Assembly (NCBI RefSeq): GCF_900176365.1
Contig: NZ_FWXY01000015.1
Span: 1 to 64,000 of the forward strand
DNA length: 64,000 bases
Reading direction: 5' to 3'
Source: Desulfocicer vacuolatum DSM 3385
GTDB lineage: Bacteria; Desulfobacterota; Desulfobacteria; Desulfobacterales; Desulfobacteraceae
Shown here: one piece after another, positions 34,505-44,104 of the stretch
Numbering within the stretch: the first letter of the stretch is position 1
How the letters are laid out: each line of letters opens with the position of its first letter
The notes under the pieces: model-generated
Databases searched by the model: none
What the model was told of the DNA's origin: nothing
Seen by the model: the letters and a program-made list of their open reading frames with translations, nothing else
Position numbers and translations under genes: made by a program

Positions 34505-34921
34505 CTACGAGCGAGCATCAACGCCTTCATTCAGCCGCTTTTCAACGGCATTGCAGATGAATTTTGACCTATCAAGCCCTTTTTGGTCTTTAAGAGCTTC
34601 GCCAACTCTATTTAACAAATCAACAGGGATCATAACATTAATTCGCTTTTTAGGGCGGTATGCTTCCATTGCTTTTTCCGTAGGCGTCACAGGAAAAACA
34701 AGCTCACCCTCTTTTGCCTCTGCTTGAATTGCCTCAAATCCTCTTGGCTCCTGATACTCACGCCCTTTACGTCCAAAAACCAACATGGCACTTAATGCGT
34801 CCATAGCCATTTCAAGAGCTTCATCAATATCCTTCCCACTGGTATTCACTGACAGTGCATCTGGGAACCGGACACCCCATTCGTCTTCCATTGGATAAAA
34901 AATTGCATAATATCGTTGCAT
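34505..34921 (-). CDS. hicB: HicB-type antitoxin
   Basis: Antitoxin of 138 residues. The N-terminal half is the partly degraded RNase H fold of HicB (YYAIFYPMEDEWGVRFPDAL, DIDEALEMAMDAL); the C-terminal half is a ribbon-helix-helix DNA-binding segment (KKRINVMIPVDLLNRVGEAL, SKFICNAVEKRL), so it should repress its own promoter. It follows hicA by 19 bases on the same strand. The pair sits at the left edge of island 1, just after the truncated pspA copy. Confidence 0.88.
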   Translation of the reverse strand: MQRYYAIFYPMEDEWGVRFPDALSVNTSGKDIDEALEMAMDALSAMLVFGRKGREYQEPRGFEAIQAEAKEGELVFPVTPTEKAMEAYRPKKRINVMIPVDLLNRVGEALKDQKGLDRSKFICNAVEKRLNEGVDARS

Positions 34922-34940
34922 GATAATCCCCGTTTGAGCT

Positions 34941-35114
34941 TTATTTGTCTGCTTGTTTTAATATTGTTTTGGCTAATATCTCTTTGACGTTTGAATGCCT
35001 TGGCACAGTAAATCTATAACCATTTTTGCTTTCCCATATTTCATGATTAGCACCTTCACCGATGAAAAAAGCCCCCTTCTTCTTGATCTTTTTGATCAGT
35101 TCATTTTTTTTCAT
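34941..35114 (-). CDS. hicA: HicA-type mRNA interferase toxin
   Basis: Small double-stranded-RNA-binding-fold toxin, 57 residues, starting MKKNELIKKIKKKGAFF with AGGGGGC in front of the ATG at 35114. The catalytic histidine is in GANHEIWE, and the ending YRFTVPRHSNVKEILAKTIL is the family pattern. The open frame extends much further up, but that part is unrelated. Transcribed from the promoter at 35139-35167 together with hicB. Confidence 0.88.
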   Translation of the reverse strand: MKKNELIKKIKKKGAFFIGEGANHEIWESKNGYRFTVPRHSNVKEILAKTILKQADK

Positions 35115-35138
35115 GTGCCCCCTTTTCTCATAACTATA

Positions 35139-35167
35139 TTTATACATACGTGTGTAAATCTTGTCAA
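35139..35167 (-). promoter_or_regulatory. Sigma-70 promoter of hicAB
   Basis: Minus strand TTGACA and TATAAA separated by 17 bases, 25 bases before the hicA start: a perfect -35 box and five of six bases in the -10 box. Overlapping TACACACGTATGTATA offers an operator-like partial palindrome for HicB. Confidence 0.7.
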
Positions 35168-35184
35168 TATTTTTTCCTTGCTCT

Positions 35185-35496
35185 ATGTCTGTAAAAATTC
35201 TGGTTATTTTTATTGACCTGGCAACAGCCGTGTCAGAGTTTGGCGCTGCTGAAAGCATATTTGATCCCGCGCCCAAGAAGACTTTTAGGGCCGTCATCCT
35301 CAAAGAGCTGTACGTGGGACGATCCACCAATAACTACGGTTATCTGACGGCTATAATGAAGGCTGAAGGGGTGGTGGCTGTGATGGTAGGCAAACAGACC
35401 GAAATGCGAATGTACCGAAATATAGACAACGTTGATGATCAAAAAATAATGATGACATCGACCACGCAAATCGCAAACCATTTGATCTTTTCATGA
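35185..35496 (+). CDS. Unrecognised small protein upstream of hsdR
   Basis: A frame of about 100 residues from ATG 35185 to 35496 ends 19 bases before hsdR. The C-terminal 85 residues look like real protein: TFRAVILKELYVGRSTNNYG, YLTAIMKAEGVVAVMVGKQ, TEMRMYRNIDNVDD. The first part overlaps the divergent hicA promoter, so this may be the 3' remnant of a longer gene, or a small gene starting later. No family recognised. If expressed, it would be cotranscribed with the restriction genes. Confidence 0.4.
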   Translation: MSVKILVIFIDLATAVSEFGAAESIFDPAPKKTFRAVILKELYVGRSTNNYGYLTAIMKAEGVVAVMVGKQTEMRMYRNIDNVDDQKIMMTSTTQIANHLIFS

Positions 35497-35515
35497 TTCA
35501 GGAGTACGGTGACCC

Positions 35516-38500
35516 TTGAAACCAATGGACTGGATCAAAATGGGAGGAGCTGTCTTGGGTAATCAAACTGTGGTCAAGAATAATTTTGCTGTAGTCTCAC
35601 CCAACTTTTCATTCATGGCTGAATATGACGAAACCTTGTATAAATGTGCCATCCAAGCCGAAAGGTTCATCTTTGAAGATCCCAACACAACTCTATACAA
35701 ACTGCGACAATTTGGTGAACTCCTGGCCCAAAACATTGCCGCAAGAACAGGGATCAACATCACCCCTGAAGACAATGCTTTCAGAACCATTCAAAAGCTT
35801 GAAGATAACGGTGTCCTGACGCCAAAAGCGACTCAGATATTGCACAGCATCAGAAAAACGGGCAACCAAGCGGTACATGAAATGAAGGGTGACCCGAGTG
35901 AAGCCCTTCATTGCCTTAGAATGGCAAGGGAACTGGCCATCTGGTTCCATAAGTCCTTTTCTACTTCACCTGATGCCAATCTGGGACCATTCATCCCCCC
36001 GCCAAATCCAAAAGAAGCTGAAACAGACCTGGCCAAAGAGCTTGATCAACTCAGAAAACAGCTTGCCAAAACAGAAAAAAGTGGCATCAAAGCGGCTGAA
36101 AAAAGGAAAATTGCAGAAGAAAAGGCCAAAGCCTTATATGAGGACCTTTCAGCTGCCATCTCCCTTGCCCAAGAGACAGAGGAACAACGGGATGAGGATA
36201 AGAAACTCTATGAGGAATACATTTCTGAACTGATCGCACAAAACGTGAAACAGCCTGTTGACCTTGCCAATACCAAGAAAAAGGCTGACAAGGCTGACAA
36301 GGAAATCGCCCTCAACGAAGCAGATACCAGAAAGATCATAGACCAACAGCTCAGGGATGCTGGCTGGGAAGCAGACACCCAAAATCTTACTTACAAAAAG
36401 GGAATTCGTCCTCAGAAGGGAAAAAATATTGCCATCAGCGAGTGGCCAACATCAAAAGGACGCGCAGACTATGTCTTTTTTGTCGGGCTTACAGCAATTG
36501 CCATTGTTGAAGCCAAGAAAAAAGCTCTGGATGTTTCCAGTGCCATAGAACAGTCAAAAAGGTACAGCATTGAATTTCAAACTGGTGAAGGATGGGAAAC
36601 AGCCGGTGGGCCATGGGAAAAATACAAGATCCCCTTTCTCTTTGCGACCAATGGACGCCCCTTCCTGAGGCAGCTGAAGACCAAAAGTGGTATCTGGTTC
36701 CTGGATGGCAGACGATCTACCAACCTTGGTCGCAGCCTGGAAAGCTGGTACACCCCAGAAGGACTCAAAGGTCTTCTCACCATAGATGCAAAAGCCTCTG
36801 AGGGAAAGCTTGCAACAGAACCCACTGACTACCTGGGTCTCAGGGACTATCAATTAGATGCCATCAAAGCTGTGGAAAAGGCAATTTCTGAAGACAAACA
36901 GGCCATCATGCTTGCCATGGCAACTGGCACAGGAAAAACCAGGACCTGCATAGGACTCACATATCGCCTGGTCAAAGCCAAACGATTCAGGCGTATCCTG
37001 TTTCTTGTGGATCGTACCTCCCTTGGTGAACAGGCACAAGATGCTTTTAATGATGTAAAGCTGGAAAACCTTCAATCCTTTGCTGATATCTATGACATCA
37101 AAGAACTGGGGGATGTCAAGCCAGAGGATGACACAAGGCTTCACGTTGCAACCATCCAGGGAATGGTAAGGCGTATCTTGTTCCCGGCAGACAACACCCC
37201 TCCCCTTCCCGTTGATCAATACGATTGCATTGTTGTGGATGAGTGTCATCGTGGATACTCCCTTGACCGTGATATGACAGAAGGTGAACTGGTTTTCCGC
37301 AGTGAAAAGGACTATATTTCCAAATACACAAGGGTCCTGGACCACTTTGACGCTGTCAAGGTCGGTCTTACGGCAACACCAGCTCTGCACACCACAGAAA
37401 TTTTTGGCGAGCCAGTCTATACCTATTCGTACCGTCAAGCTGTCATTGATGGCTACTTGATTGACCATGCCCCTCCTATTGGCATCAAAACAAACCTGAA
37501 TACCAAGGGAATCACTTGGGAAAAAGATGATGAGATGCAGGTGTACGATAAATCCACAGACCAAGTAAACATTGTCAACGCCCCTGATGAAATCACCATG
37601 GAAGTAGATAAGTTCAATACCCAAGTCATCACTGAATCTTTCAACAGGGTGGTTTGTGAGGAATTGGCAAACCACATAGATCCGGGTCTGGAAGGAAAAA
37701 CCCTTATATTCTGTGCCACTGACAACCATGCAGATTTGGTGGTGGATCTGTTAAAAAAGGCTTTCAAGGATGCATATGGTGAGGTGGATGATAATGCTGT
37801 GGTCAAAATAACAGCCGCTGCCCACAAACCGCTCAATTTGATCAGGCGCTATAAAAACGAAAGACTCCCCTCAGTGGCGGTAACCGTTGATCTTCTCACA
37901 ACGGGAATAGATGTGCCGGAAATCGTCAACATTGTTTTCATAAGACGAGTTAAAAGCAGAATACTCTATGAACAGATGCTTGGAAGGGCCACCAGGCTTT
38001 GTGAAGATATTGGCAAAGAACATTTCAAGATATATGATGCCGTAAAGCTCTATGAAGCCTTGGAACCTTATTCCACCATGAAGCCGGTGGTTGTGAACCC
38101 CAGTATCAGTTTCACACAACTCATTTCTGAACTTACTGCAACGGTCAATGAAGACCATCTCAATGAGATCAAAGATCAAATAATTGCCAAACTCCAGCGG
38201 AAAAAACGTAATCTCAAGGATGAAGACAAAGAGACCTTTAAAGGCTTAACCCAAATGGGGATAGAAGATGCCATAACCAAAATCCAGTCGTCTTCTGGAA
38301 CAGAGGCCAAAAAATGGTTCTCAGATCTCCCAGAGATTGGTGAGTTCCTGGACAATGCCAAAGCCATGATCAAAAATGCAGCATACCTCATCTCTGAGCA
38401 TGATGATAAGGTGATAGAGGTAGAATATGGGTATGGAGATCATGAAAAACCCCAGGACTATCTTGAATCCTTTGAAGAATATATCAAAACCAACAAGAAC

Positions 38501-38959
38501 CACATCCCCGCCCTTATGACAGTCCTCACAAAGCCAAGGGATCTGACCCGTAAAGACTTAAAGGAGCTCAAGTTTTTGCTGGACAAAGAGGGGTATTCTG
38601 TGACAAATCTCAGGTTTGCCTGGAAGGGTGCAACCAACGAGGACATTGCCGCTTCCATCATTGGTTTTGTAAGGCGTATGGCTTTGGGAACACCGCTGAT
38701 CCCCTATGAGGAAAGGGTGCAACGGGCAATCAAAAAGATATTGGCCAGCAGACCCTGGAAAGAGCCCCAGCGAAAATGGCTTGACCGCATTGGCAAACAA
38801 CTCTTAAAAGAGACCATTGTGGACAAAGAGGCCCTGAACAAAGGGCAGTTCAGGACGCAAGGTGGTTTTAACAGGCTCAACAAGATATTTGACGGAAAAA
38901 TGGAAGAGGTCCTGGATGAGATCGGTGAAGAACTCTGGCAGGATGCGGCTTCTGCATAA
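35516..38959 (+). CDS. hsdR: Type I restriction endonuclease subunit R
   Basis: DNA translocase and nuclease of the type I system, 1147 residues. N-terminal DUF4145-like helical domain (residues of about 35-150, with AVHEMKGDPSEALHCLRMAR), a coiled coil (about 170-260), the nuclease domain with GRADYVFF...AIVEAKKK (about 315-340), Walker A ATGTGKT (about 468), DECHRG motif II (about 574), later helicase motifs VGLTATPALHT and LLTTGIDVPEI, and a C-terminal domain resembling EcoEI HsdR. The start is a TTG with GGAGT 10 bases in front; an ATG lies three codons downstream. All catalytic motifs are intact. hsdM begins 33 bases after the stop. Confidence 0.95.
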   Translation: MKPMDWIKMGGAVLGNQTVVKNNFAVVSPNFSFMAEYDETLYKCAIQAERFIFEDPNTTLYKLRQFGELLAQNIAARTGINITPEDNAFRTIQKLEDNGVLTPKATQILHSIRKTGNQAVHEMKGDPSEALHCLRMARELAIWFHKSFSTSPDANLGPFIPPPNPKEAETDLAKELDQLRKQLAKTEKSGIKAAEKRKIAEEKAKALYEDLSAAISLAQETEEQRDEDKKLYEEYISELIAQNVKQPVDLANTKKKADKADKEIALNEADTRKIIDQQLRDAGWEADTQNLTYKKGIRPQKGKNIAISEWPTSKGRADYVFFVGLTAIAIVEAKKKALDVSSAIEQSKRYSIEFQTGEGWETAGGPWEKYKIPFLFATNGRPFLRQLKTKSGIWFLDGRRSTNLGRSLESWYTPEGLKGLLTIDAKASEGKLATEPTDYLGLRDYQLDAIKAVEKAISEDKQAIMLAMATGTGKTRTCIGLTYRLVKAKRFRRILFLVDRTSLGEQAQDAFNDVKLENLQSFADIYDIKELGDVKPEDDTRLHVATIQGMVRRILFPADNTPPLPVDQYDCIVVDECHRGYSLDRDMTEGELVFRSEKDYISKYTRVLDHFDAVKVGLTATPALHTTEIFGEPVYTYSYRQAVIDGYLIDHAPPIGIKTNLNTKGITWEKDDEMQVYDKSTDQVNIVNAPDEITMEVDKFNTQVITESFNRVVCEELANHIDPGLEGKTLIFCATDNHADLVVDLLKKAFKDAYGEVDDNAVVKITAAAHKPLNLIRRYKNERLPSVAVTVDLLTTGIDVPEIVNIVFIRRVKSRILYEQMLGRATRLCEDIGKEHFKIYDAVKLYEALEPYSTMKPVVVNPSISFTQLISELTATVNEDHLNEIKDQIIAKLQRKKRNLKDEDKETFKGLTQMGIEDAITKIQSSSGTEAKKWFSDLPEIGEFLDNAKAMIKNAAYLISEHDDKVIEVEYGYGDHEKPQDYLESFEEYIKTNKNHIPALMTVLTKPRDLTRKDLKELKFLLDKEGYSVTNLRFAWKGATNEDIAASIIGFVRRMALGTPLIPYEERVQRAIKKILASRPWKEPQRKWLDRIGKQLLKETIVDKEALNKGQFRTQGGFNRLNKIFDGKMEEVLDEIGEELWQDAASA

Positions 38960-38992
38960 GCTTTTGCTTGCATAAAGGATTATTGGAAACAC

Positions 38993-40423
38993 ATGGCAAC
39001 AACCCAGGATATAGTTCAAAAACTTTGGAATCTGTGTAATGTTCTCCGGGACGATGGTATCACCTATCACCAGTATGTCACAGAACTCACCTACCTTTTG
39101 TTTCTCAAGATGGTCAAGGAGACTGACAAAGAAATACAAATCCCTGAAGGCTACAGATGGGATGACCTTAAGGAAAAAGATGGGGTCGAACAACTTGATT
39201 TCTACAGAATCATGCTGGTTCGTCTTGGTAGTGAGGGTTCTGACCGAGTTCAGGCCATCTTTGCCAATGCAACCACCACCCTGAGACAGCCCAAAAACCT
39301 TCAAAAACTGGTACAAAGCATCAACGATATCGACTGGTACAGCGCCAGGGAAGAAGGGCTTGGCAATCTCTATGAGGGCCTTCTTGAAAAGAATGCAAAT
39401 GAAAAGAAAAGCGGTGCAGGGCAATACTTCACCCCCAGGGTTCTCATCCAAACCATGGTCAATCTTGTGCAACCCAAGGCTGGTGAACTGATCCAGGACC
39501 CGGCAGCGGGTACGGGTGGTTTCCTTCTTGTTGCGGACAAATATATCAAGGATCAAACTGATGACCTTTTTGATCTGTCAGAGGCTCAACAAAACTTTCA
39601 GAGGCAAAAGGCTTTCAGCGGGGTTGAACTTGTACCTGATACCCATAAGCTTGCCCTCATGAACATGGCCCTCCATGATATTGAAGGTCCCATTGTCTCC
39701 GGTGACACCCTGAGTCCCACGGGTTCCCGCCTTGGCAAGGTGGATGTGATCCTGACCAACCCTCCCTTTGGCACCAAAAAAGGGGGTGGTAAGCCCTCCA
39801 GGGACGACTTCACCTTTCCCACAAGTAACAAGCAATTGGCCTTTCTCCAGCACATATACAGAGCACTGAAGCCCGGTGGTAGAGCTGCGGTTGTTTTGCC
39901 GGATAACGTCCTGTTTGAGGATAATACCGGTCAGGATATCCGGGAAGACCTGATGGATAAATGCAACCTGCATACTATTCTACGACTTCCCACAGGAATC
40001 TTCTATGCCCACGGGGTAAAGACCAATGTTCTTTTCTTTTCAAGGGGTAAAACCGATAAGGGCAACACCAAGAAGGTTTGGGTCTATGATCTCAGGACCA
40101 ACATGCCCTCCTTTGGCAAAAGAACACCTTTGACCAGAGAACATTTCAAAGAGTTTGAGGATGCTTTTGGTGATGATCCCACGGGTAAGAGCAAGAGGAG
40201 CGATCAAAGAGAAGACGGTCGGTTCAGATGCTTCTCCCGAAAAGAAATCAAAGCCCGTGGGGATAATCTTGACATCTCCTGGTTGCAGGATGAAAGTAAT
40301 GGGAATGGTGAGGCGCTGCCGAAACCGGATGTACTCGCTGCTGAGATCTTGGATCAACTGCGGATAGCAATGGAAGAAATAGAAGAGTTATCAGAAATGC
40401 TGGGGAATGGAAATGAATTATAA
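38993..40423 (+). CDS. hsdM: Type I N6-adenine DNA methyltransferase subunit M
   Basis: Modification subunit, 476 residues. N-terminal helical domain (residues 1-130, HsdM_N type), then the SAM-binding motif DPAAGTGGFLL (about 169) and catalytic motif VILTNPPFG (about 253). The pattern and order are those of N6-adenine methylases. It shares one base with the start of hsdS (TAATG), so translation is coupled. With HsdS it makes the methyltransferase that protects the host; with HsdR it makes the full restriction complex. Confidence 0.96.
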   Translation: MATTQDIVQKLWNLCNVLRDDGITYHQYVTELTYLLFLKMVKETDKEIQIPEGYRWDDLKEKDGVEQLDFYRIMLVRLGSEGSDRVQAIFANATTTLRQPKNLQKLVQSINDIDWYSAREEGLGNLYEGLLEKNANEKKSGAGQYFTPRVLIQTMVNLVQPKAGELIQDPAAGTGGFLLVADKYIKDQTDDLFDLSEAQQNFQRQKAFSGVELVPDTHKLALMNMALHDIEGPIVSGDTLSPTGSRLGKVDVILTNPPFGTKKGGGKPSRDDFTFPTSNKQLAFLQHIYRALKPGGRAAVVLPDNVLFEDNTGQDIREDLMDKCNLHTILRLPTGIFYAHGVKTNVLFFSRGKTDKGNTKKVWVYDLRTNMPSFGKRTPLTREHFKEFEDAFGDDPTGKSKRSDQREDGRFRCFSRKEIKARGDNLDISWLQDESNGNGEALPKPDVLAAEILDQLRIAMEEIEELSEMLGNGNEL

Positions 40424-41964
40424 TGGGTAAAAACAAATCTCTATTGCCTTCGGGATGGACCGTTTCCAAGTTCGGGGATATTGTAAAAGTTCAAGGTGGA
40501 TATGCTTTCAAAGCAAAAAAATTCACAGATTCTGGGGTACCTGTGATTCGCATAGGAGATCTTCGAGATGGCAACGTAACAGTCTCAGAAAAGACAGCGT
40601 TCCTACCATCAGAAACACTGGAAAATCACCCGACAGTCCAACTAAAAAAGGAGGATATATTGATGGCGCTTTCCGGTGCAACCACTGGAAAGAACGCAAT
40701 CTTTGACTTGGATACACCTGCACTTTTGAATCAACGAGTTGGCAGATTCCTTCCGTATTCATCAGAAAACATAAACAATGGGTTCTTGAAATTTTTAATC
40801 AAAAAGGTAAGTGAAGGTGTATTGGAGCAAGCTTGGGGAGGAGCTCAACCCAATGTCAGCCCAACAACCATCGAAAGCAACTCTATCTCAATCCCCCCAC
40901 TCAACGAACAAAAACGCATTGCCGACAAAATAGAAGCCCTCCAGGCCAAAAGCAACAAGGCAAAAAAAGCGCTGGAGACAGCCAAACCACTTCTGGACAA
41001 ACTAAGGCAATCAATCCTGGCAGCAGCTTTCCGTGGAGATCTGACCGCAGAATGGCGCAAGAAGAACCCTGATGTCGAGCCCGCTTCTATTCTGCTTGAA
41101 CGTATCCGAGTGGAACGCCGCAAGAGATGGGAAGAAACCGAACTGGCCAAGATGAAGGCCAAAGGTAAGGAGCCTAAAAACGACAAGTGGAAGGCCAAAT
41201 ATAAAGTGCCTGAACCGGTTGATGCTACTGGTTTGCCGGAGTTGGCGGAGGGATGGTGTTGGACAAGACTTGATGATATTGGAACTTGGTCTGGTGGAGG
41301 GACACCGAGTAAGAATGTTTCCTCATACTGGGAAAATGGCAATATCCCTTGGATTACGCCCAAAGATATGAAAAAACTATTTGTTTCAAATTCCATAGAT
41401 AAAATCACAGCAAGTGCTGTCAAAGAATCATCTGCAAAAATAATAGCAGAGGGATCTCTTCTGTTTGTTGTAAGAAGTGGAATCTTAAGAAGAATCTTGC
41501 CTCTATGTACAAATACAGTTCAAACAACAGTAAACCAAGATCTCAAAGCTTTGACTCCAGTTTCTTCTTTAGCTGTTGAATTCTTACTCTATGCTGCATT
41601 AGCAGTTGAAGGTAAGATTCGGCATCAGTGTGCAAAAAGTGGGACAACCGTTGAAAGCATTGATTTCAAAAAGTTAAAAAATTTTATAATACCATTACCC
41701 CCCAATGGAGAGCAACTAAAGATTGTTAAAAGAATTGATCAAGGATTTCTTAGCATTGAAAAGATAAGTACATCTTTGATTTCAAGTGAAGATCGGATTT
41801 GTTCTTTGAATAAATCTATCCTTGCCAAAGCCTTCCGGGGAGAACTTGTCCCCCAAGACCCAACAGACGAGCCAGCGTCAGCCCTCCTTGACCGTATCAA
41901 AGCGGAACGTGAAGCCATGACGTCAAAAAAGAAAATAACAAAAAAACGAAAACAATCTACTTGA
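40423..41964 (+). CDS. hsdS: Type I restriction specificity subunit S
   Basis: Target-recognition subunit, 513 residues with two target recognition domains. TRD1 spans about residues 8-170 (LPSGWTVSKFGDI...NPPLNEQ-like end ISIPPLNEQKRIADKIEAL), followed by the first conserved coiled coil. A long hydrophilic linker rich in Lys and Glu (about 205-270) leads to TRD2 (LPELAEGWCWTRLDDIGTW...IPLPPNGEQLKIVKRI) and the second coil, ending in KAFRGELVPQDPTDEPASAL. The TRDs define a bipartite target that cannot be read from sequence. Lacks inverted repeats or extra hsdS fragments that would indicate phase variation. Confidence 0.95.
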   Translation: MGKNKSLLPSGWTVSKFGDIVKVQGGYAFKAKKFTDSGVPVIRIGDLRDGNVTVSEKTAFLPSETLENHPTVQLKKEDILMALSGATTGKNAIFDLDTPALLNQRVGRFLPYSSENINNGFLKFLIKKVSEGVLEQAWGGAQPNVSPTTIESNSISIPPLNEQKRIADKIEALQAKSNKAKKALETAKPLLDKLRQSILAAAFRGDLTAEWRKKNPDVEPASILLERIRVERRKRWEETELAKMKAKGKEPKNDKWKAKYKVPEPVDATGLPELAEGWCWTRLDDIGTWSGGGTPSKNVSSYWENGNIPWITPKDMKKLFVSNSIDKITASAVKESSAKIIAEGSLLFVVRSGILRRILPLCTNTVQTTVNQDLKALTPVSSLAVEFLLYAALAVEGKIRHQCAKSGTTVESIDFKKLKNFIIPLPPNGEQLKIVKRIDQGFLSIEKISTSLISSEDRICSLNKSILAKAFRGELVPQDPTDEPASALLDRIKAEREAMTSKKKITKKRKQST

Positions 41965-42042
41965 CGTCAACTATAATAACTGTAGGTCCAGCAACGTCTG
42001 AGCCTGCTTTCTTCCATAACCGCCTAAGTCCAGGGAATCGAC

Positions 42043-42899
42043 ATGCAAAGAAAAAAATTCGGAAAAACCATCAGAATCTTTCTCATGGACAGCATCCCGG
42101 ACGGAAGAATGGCCTGTGAATTGTCAAACTGGTCAGGAAAAGCCTACAAGATCCCCAGAGGAATGATCAAGGAATGTTCTGATCGACCTGAACTGAATAG
42201 CACCGGGGTCTAGCTGCTTTTCGGTAGAGACGAAGAAGGAACATCAAAGAATGTGGTCTACATAGGTGAAGCGGAAAATATCTACAAAAGACTGACCCAA
42301 CACCTTAATCAAAAAGACTTCTGGCATGAAGCTGTTGTGTTCATCAGCAAAGATGATAACCTGAATAAGGCCCACATCAAATATCTGGAACACAGGATGC
42401 ACGCGATGGCATGTGAGGCAGATAGATTCGGTATCACCAATAGCTCAGTCCCCACTCTCTCCTCCATCTCAGAGCCAGACATGGCAGAAATGGAAGAATT
42501 CTTAGATAATGCCACAATGATGGTGTCCATCCTTGGTTACAAACTTTTCAAAGAGTTAAGGAAAGAGGAAGATAAGACAGGACATCAATTTCATATACAT
42601 GCTGCAAGAGGCGCTAACGCCACAGGAGAATCAACATCGGAAGGATTTGTGGTCTTCAAAGGGACTATCATTGCAAAAAACATGTGGATTCGTGCCCGAC
42701 ATCTATACTCAAGCTCAGGCAGAGGCTAATGGATCAGAATGTCATTGTGGAGGAAAACGGAAAACTCATCTTAGCGTCAGATTACCTTTTCTCCAGCCCT
42801 TCCACTGCCGCCGGTATAGTCATGGGAAGAAGTGCCAATGGTCTGATAGAGTGGAAAACCAAAGATGGTAAAACCCTGAAGAACATAGAGAATGAATGA
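42043..42899 (+). pseudogene. Broken GIY-YIG nuclease gene with DUF4357-like end
   Basis: The frame starts at ATG 42043 (MQRKKFGKTIRIFLMDSIPD), is stopped by TAG at codon 57 (42211-42213) in the motif G-V-stop-L-L-F-G, where the tyrosine of the first GIY motif belongs, then continues with VVYIGEAENIYKRLTQHL, the second motif and catalytic region. Near 42690 the frame shifts, and the C-terminal DUF4357-like domain (LRQRLMDQNVIVEENGKLIL, SSPSTAAGIVMGRSANG) continues in another frame to 42899. Such GIY-YIG/DUF4357 proteins often lie beside type I restriction operons. With a nonsense codon plus a frameshift it is a pseudogene. Confidence 0.85.
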
Positions 42900-42987
42900 T
42901 TATCCCACCCCCCCTACCCTTTAGAAATAAGTTACAAGGTAATCATCATGAACAACCAGTTAAACTTGGAGACATATGTAAAATAAA

Positions 42988-44052
42988 ATGATAATAATTC
43001 CAATCCATATATTCTTAGATGATAAGCCGACCAAGATTCCCAAATTCTTAGATGAAAAATATTTTGGAATAAAGCGTAGAAACATTCTAAATTCAATAAA
43101 TAAAAAGACGTCCTTAAGTGAGGCCTCAATAAAAAATGCGTATGGAAAACTTTCCTCTTCTTGCGATGACATTCCAGGATTGAGGATGATTTCATCAGAA
43201 GAAGAGTTTTCAGAAACTTTTACAACCTTGAATCCGTTAAAACTATTAGACTGTATCCAAGACGATTACTCCCGATACTATAGGCAGATAGTAAAAGAGA
43301 TGTTTGAACTTGACGCTGATCTTGAGTGCGAAATTGAAAAGATCAAACTTCAGCCACCAAATATTCAGGTTGAAAAGTTCATGAATCTTCTATTGGATAG
43401 GAAATTCCCATGGACAATGTACGATGACAACTTGTTCGAAGACTCTGATGATGCAATACGAAATATCCAAATAACACTCCGCAGAATCATTGTAGATGCT
43501 TTGTTTTATATGCTTGCTGCTTATGACATTGAGTACAATCATCACTTTTCAAAACATCTGCACGGTGATAAACTGGTTTTTTTGATTTATCTGCCTTTTT
43601 ATGAAGGAAATACCTTACAAAATCCATCAAAACTATGGTTGAATAGATTAAAAGCATTAAGTGGATTTAAAGAGATCAATAACTTTGCCACTGCTATCCC
43701 TCAATTAGGAGTTCCCCCCAAAAATAAAGACACCCGAAGTCAAAAAAGAATGATGCAAAAATGGATAAAGGGTAAAGACAAACAGCTTCCATCATGGGAG
43801 AATGTCAACTCGATATCAGAAGTTGTTATAAAATCAAACAACGTAGATGAAAATAATATTGAGTTGTATAAAGAACAAGGTCGAAATACGTATGCCCATG
43901 TGAAAATATTTCAAATACTATTGAATCGGCTGATGGTTGATGAAAGCCAGGAACTGTTTGGCATGGACAACAAAGGGGTTGTTGAGTTCTTTGAACGATA
44001 TCTTTATTGGCACAATTATCATGCCGTTATGTTTATGGAAAATCAGCACTAA
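42988..44052 (+). CDS. Unrecognised protein of island 1
   Basis: A 354-residue soluble protein with no signal peptide or membrane helix and no family I recognise. It is mixed helix and strand. Notable stretches: LGVPPKNKDTRSQKRMMQKW (basic), WTMYDDNLFEDSDDAIRNIQ (acidic), a closing aromatic helix FFERYLYWHNYHAVMF. GGAG lies 17 bases before the ATG, so the start is not certain. It is the last plus-strand gene of island 1, behind hsdRMS and the broken GIY-YIG gene, and AT-rich. By location it could be a defence accessory or mobile-element gene; this is inference only. Confidence 0.6.
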   Translation: MIIIPIHIFLDDKPTKIPKFLDEKYFGIKRRNILNSINKKTSLSEASIKNAYGKLSSSCDDIPGLRMISSEEEFSETFTTLNPLKLLDCIQDDYSRYYRQIVKEMFELDADLECEIEKIKLQPPNIQVEKFMNLLLDRKFPWTMYDDNLFEDSDDAIRNIQITLRRIIVDALFYMLAAYDIEYNHHFSKHLHGDKLVFLIYLPFYEGNTLQNPSKLWLNRLKALSGFKEINNFATAIPQLGVPPKNKDTRSQKRMMQKWIKGKDKQLPSWENVNSISEVVIKSNNVDENNIELYKEQGRNTYAHVKIFQILLNRLMVDESQELFGMDNKGVVEFFERYLYWHNYHAVMFMENQH

Positions 44053-44104
44053 CACCCGCTCATGGAGTTGAAAAGATGTTAATGCCCGGCTTTATTTGAG
44101 AAGG

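Noticed and set aside
42211-42213. In-frame TAG as a pyrrolysine codon
   Set aside because: Some related bacteria use pyrrolysine, but this position needs the GIY tyrosine and the same gene has a later frameshift, so a nonsense mutation is simpler.
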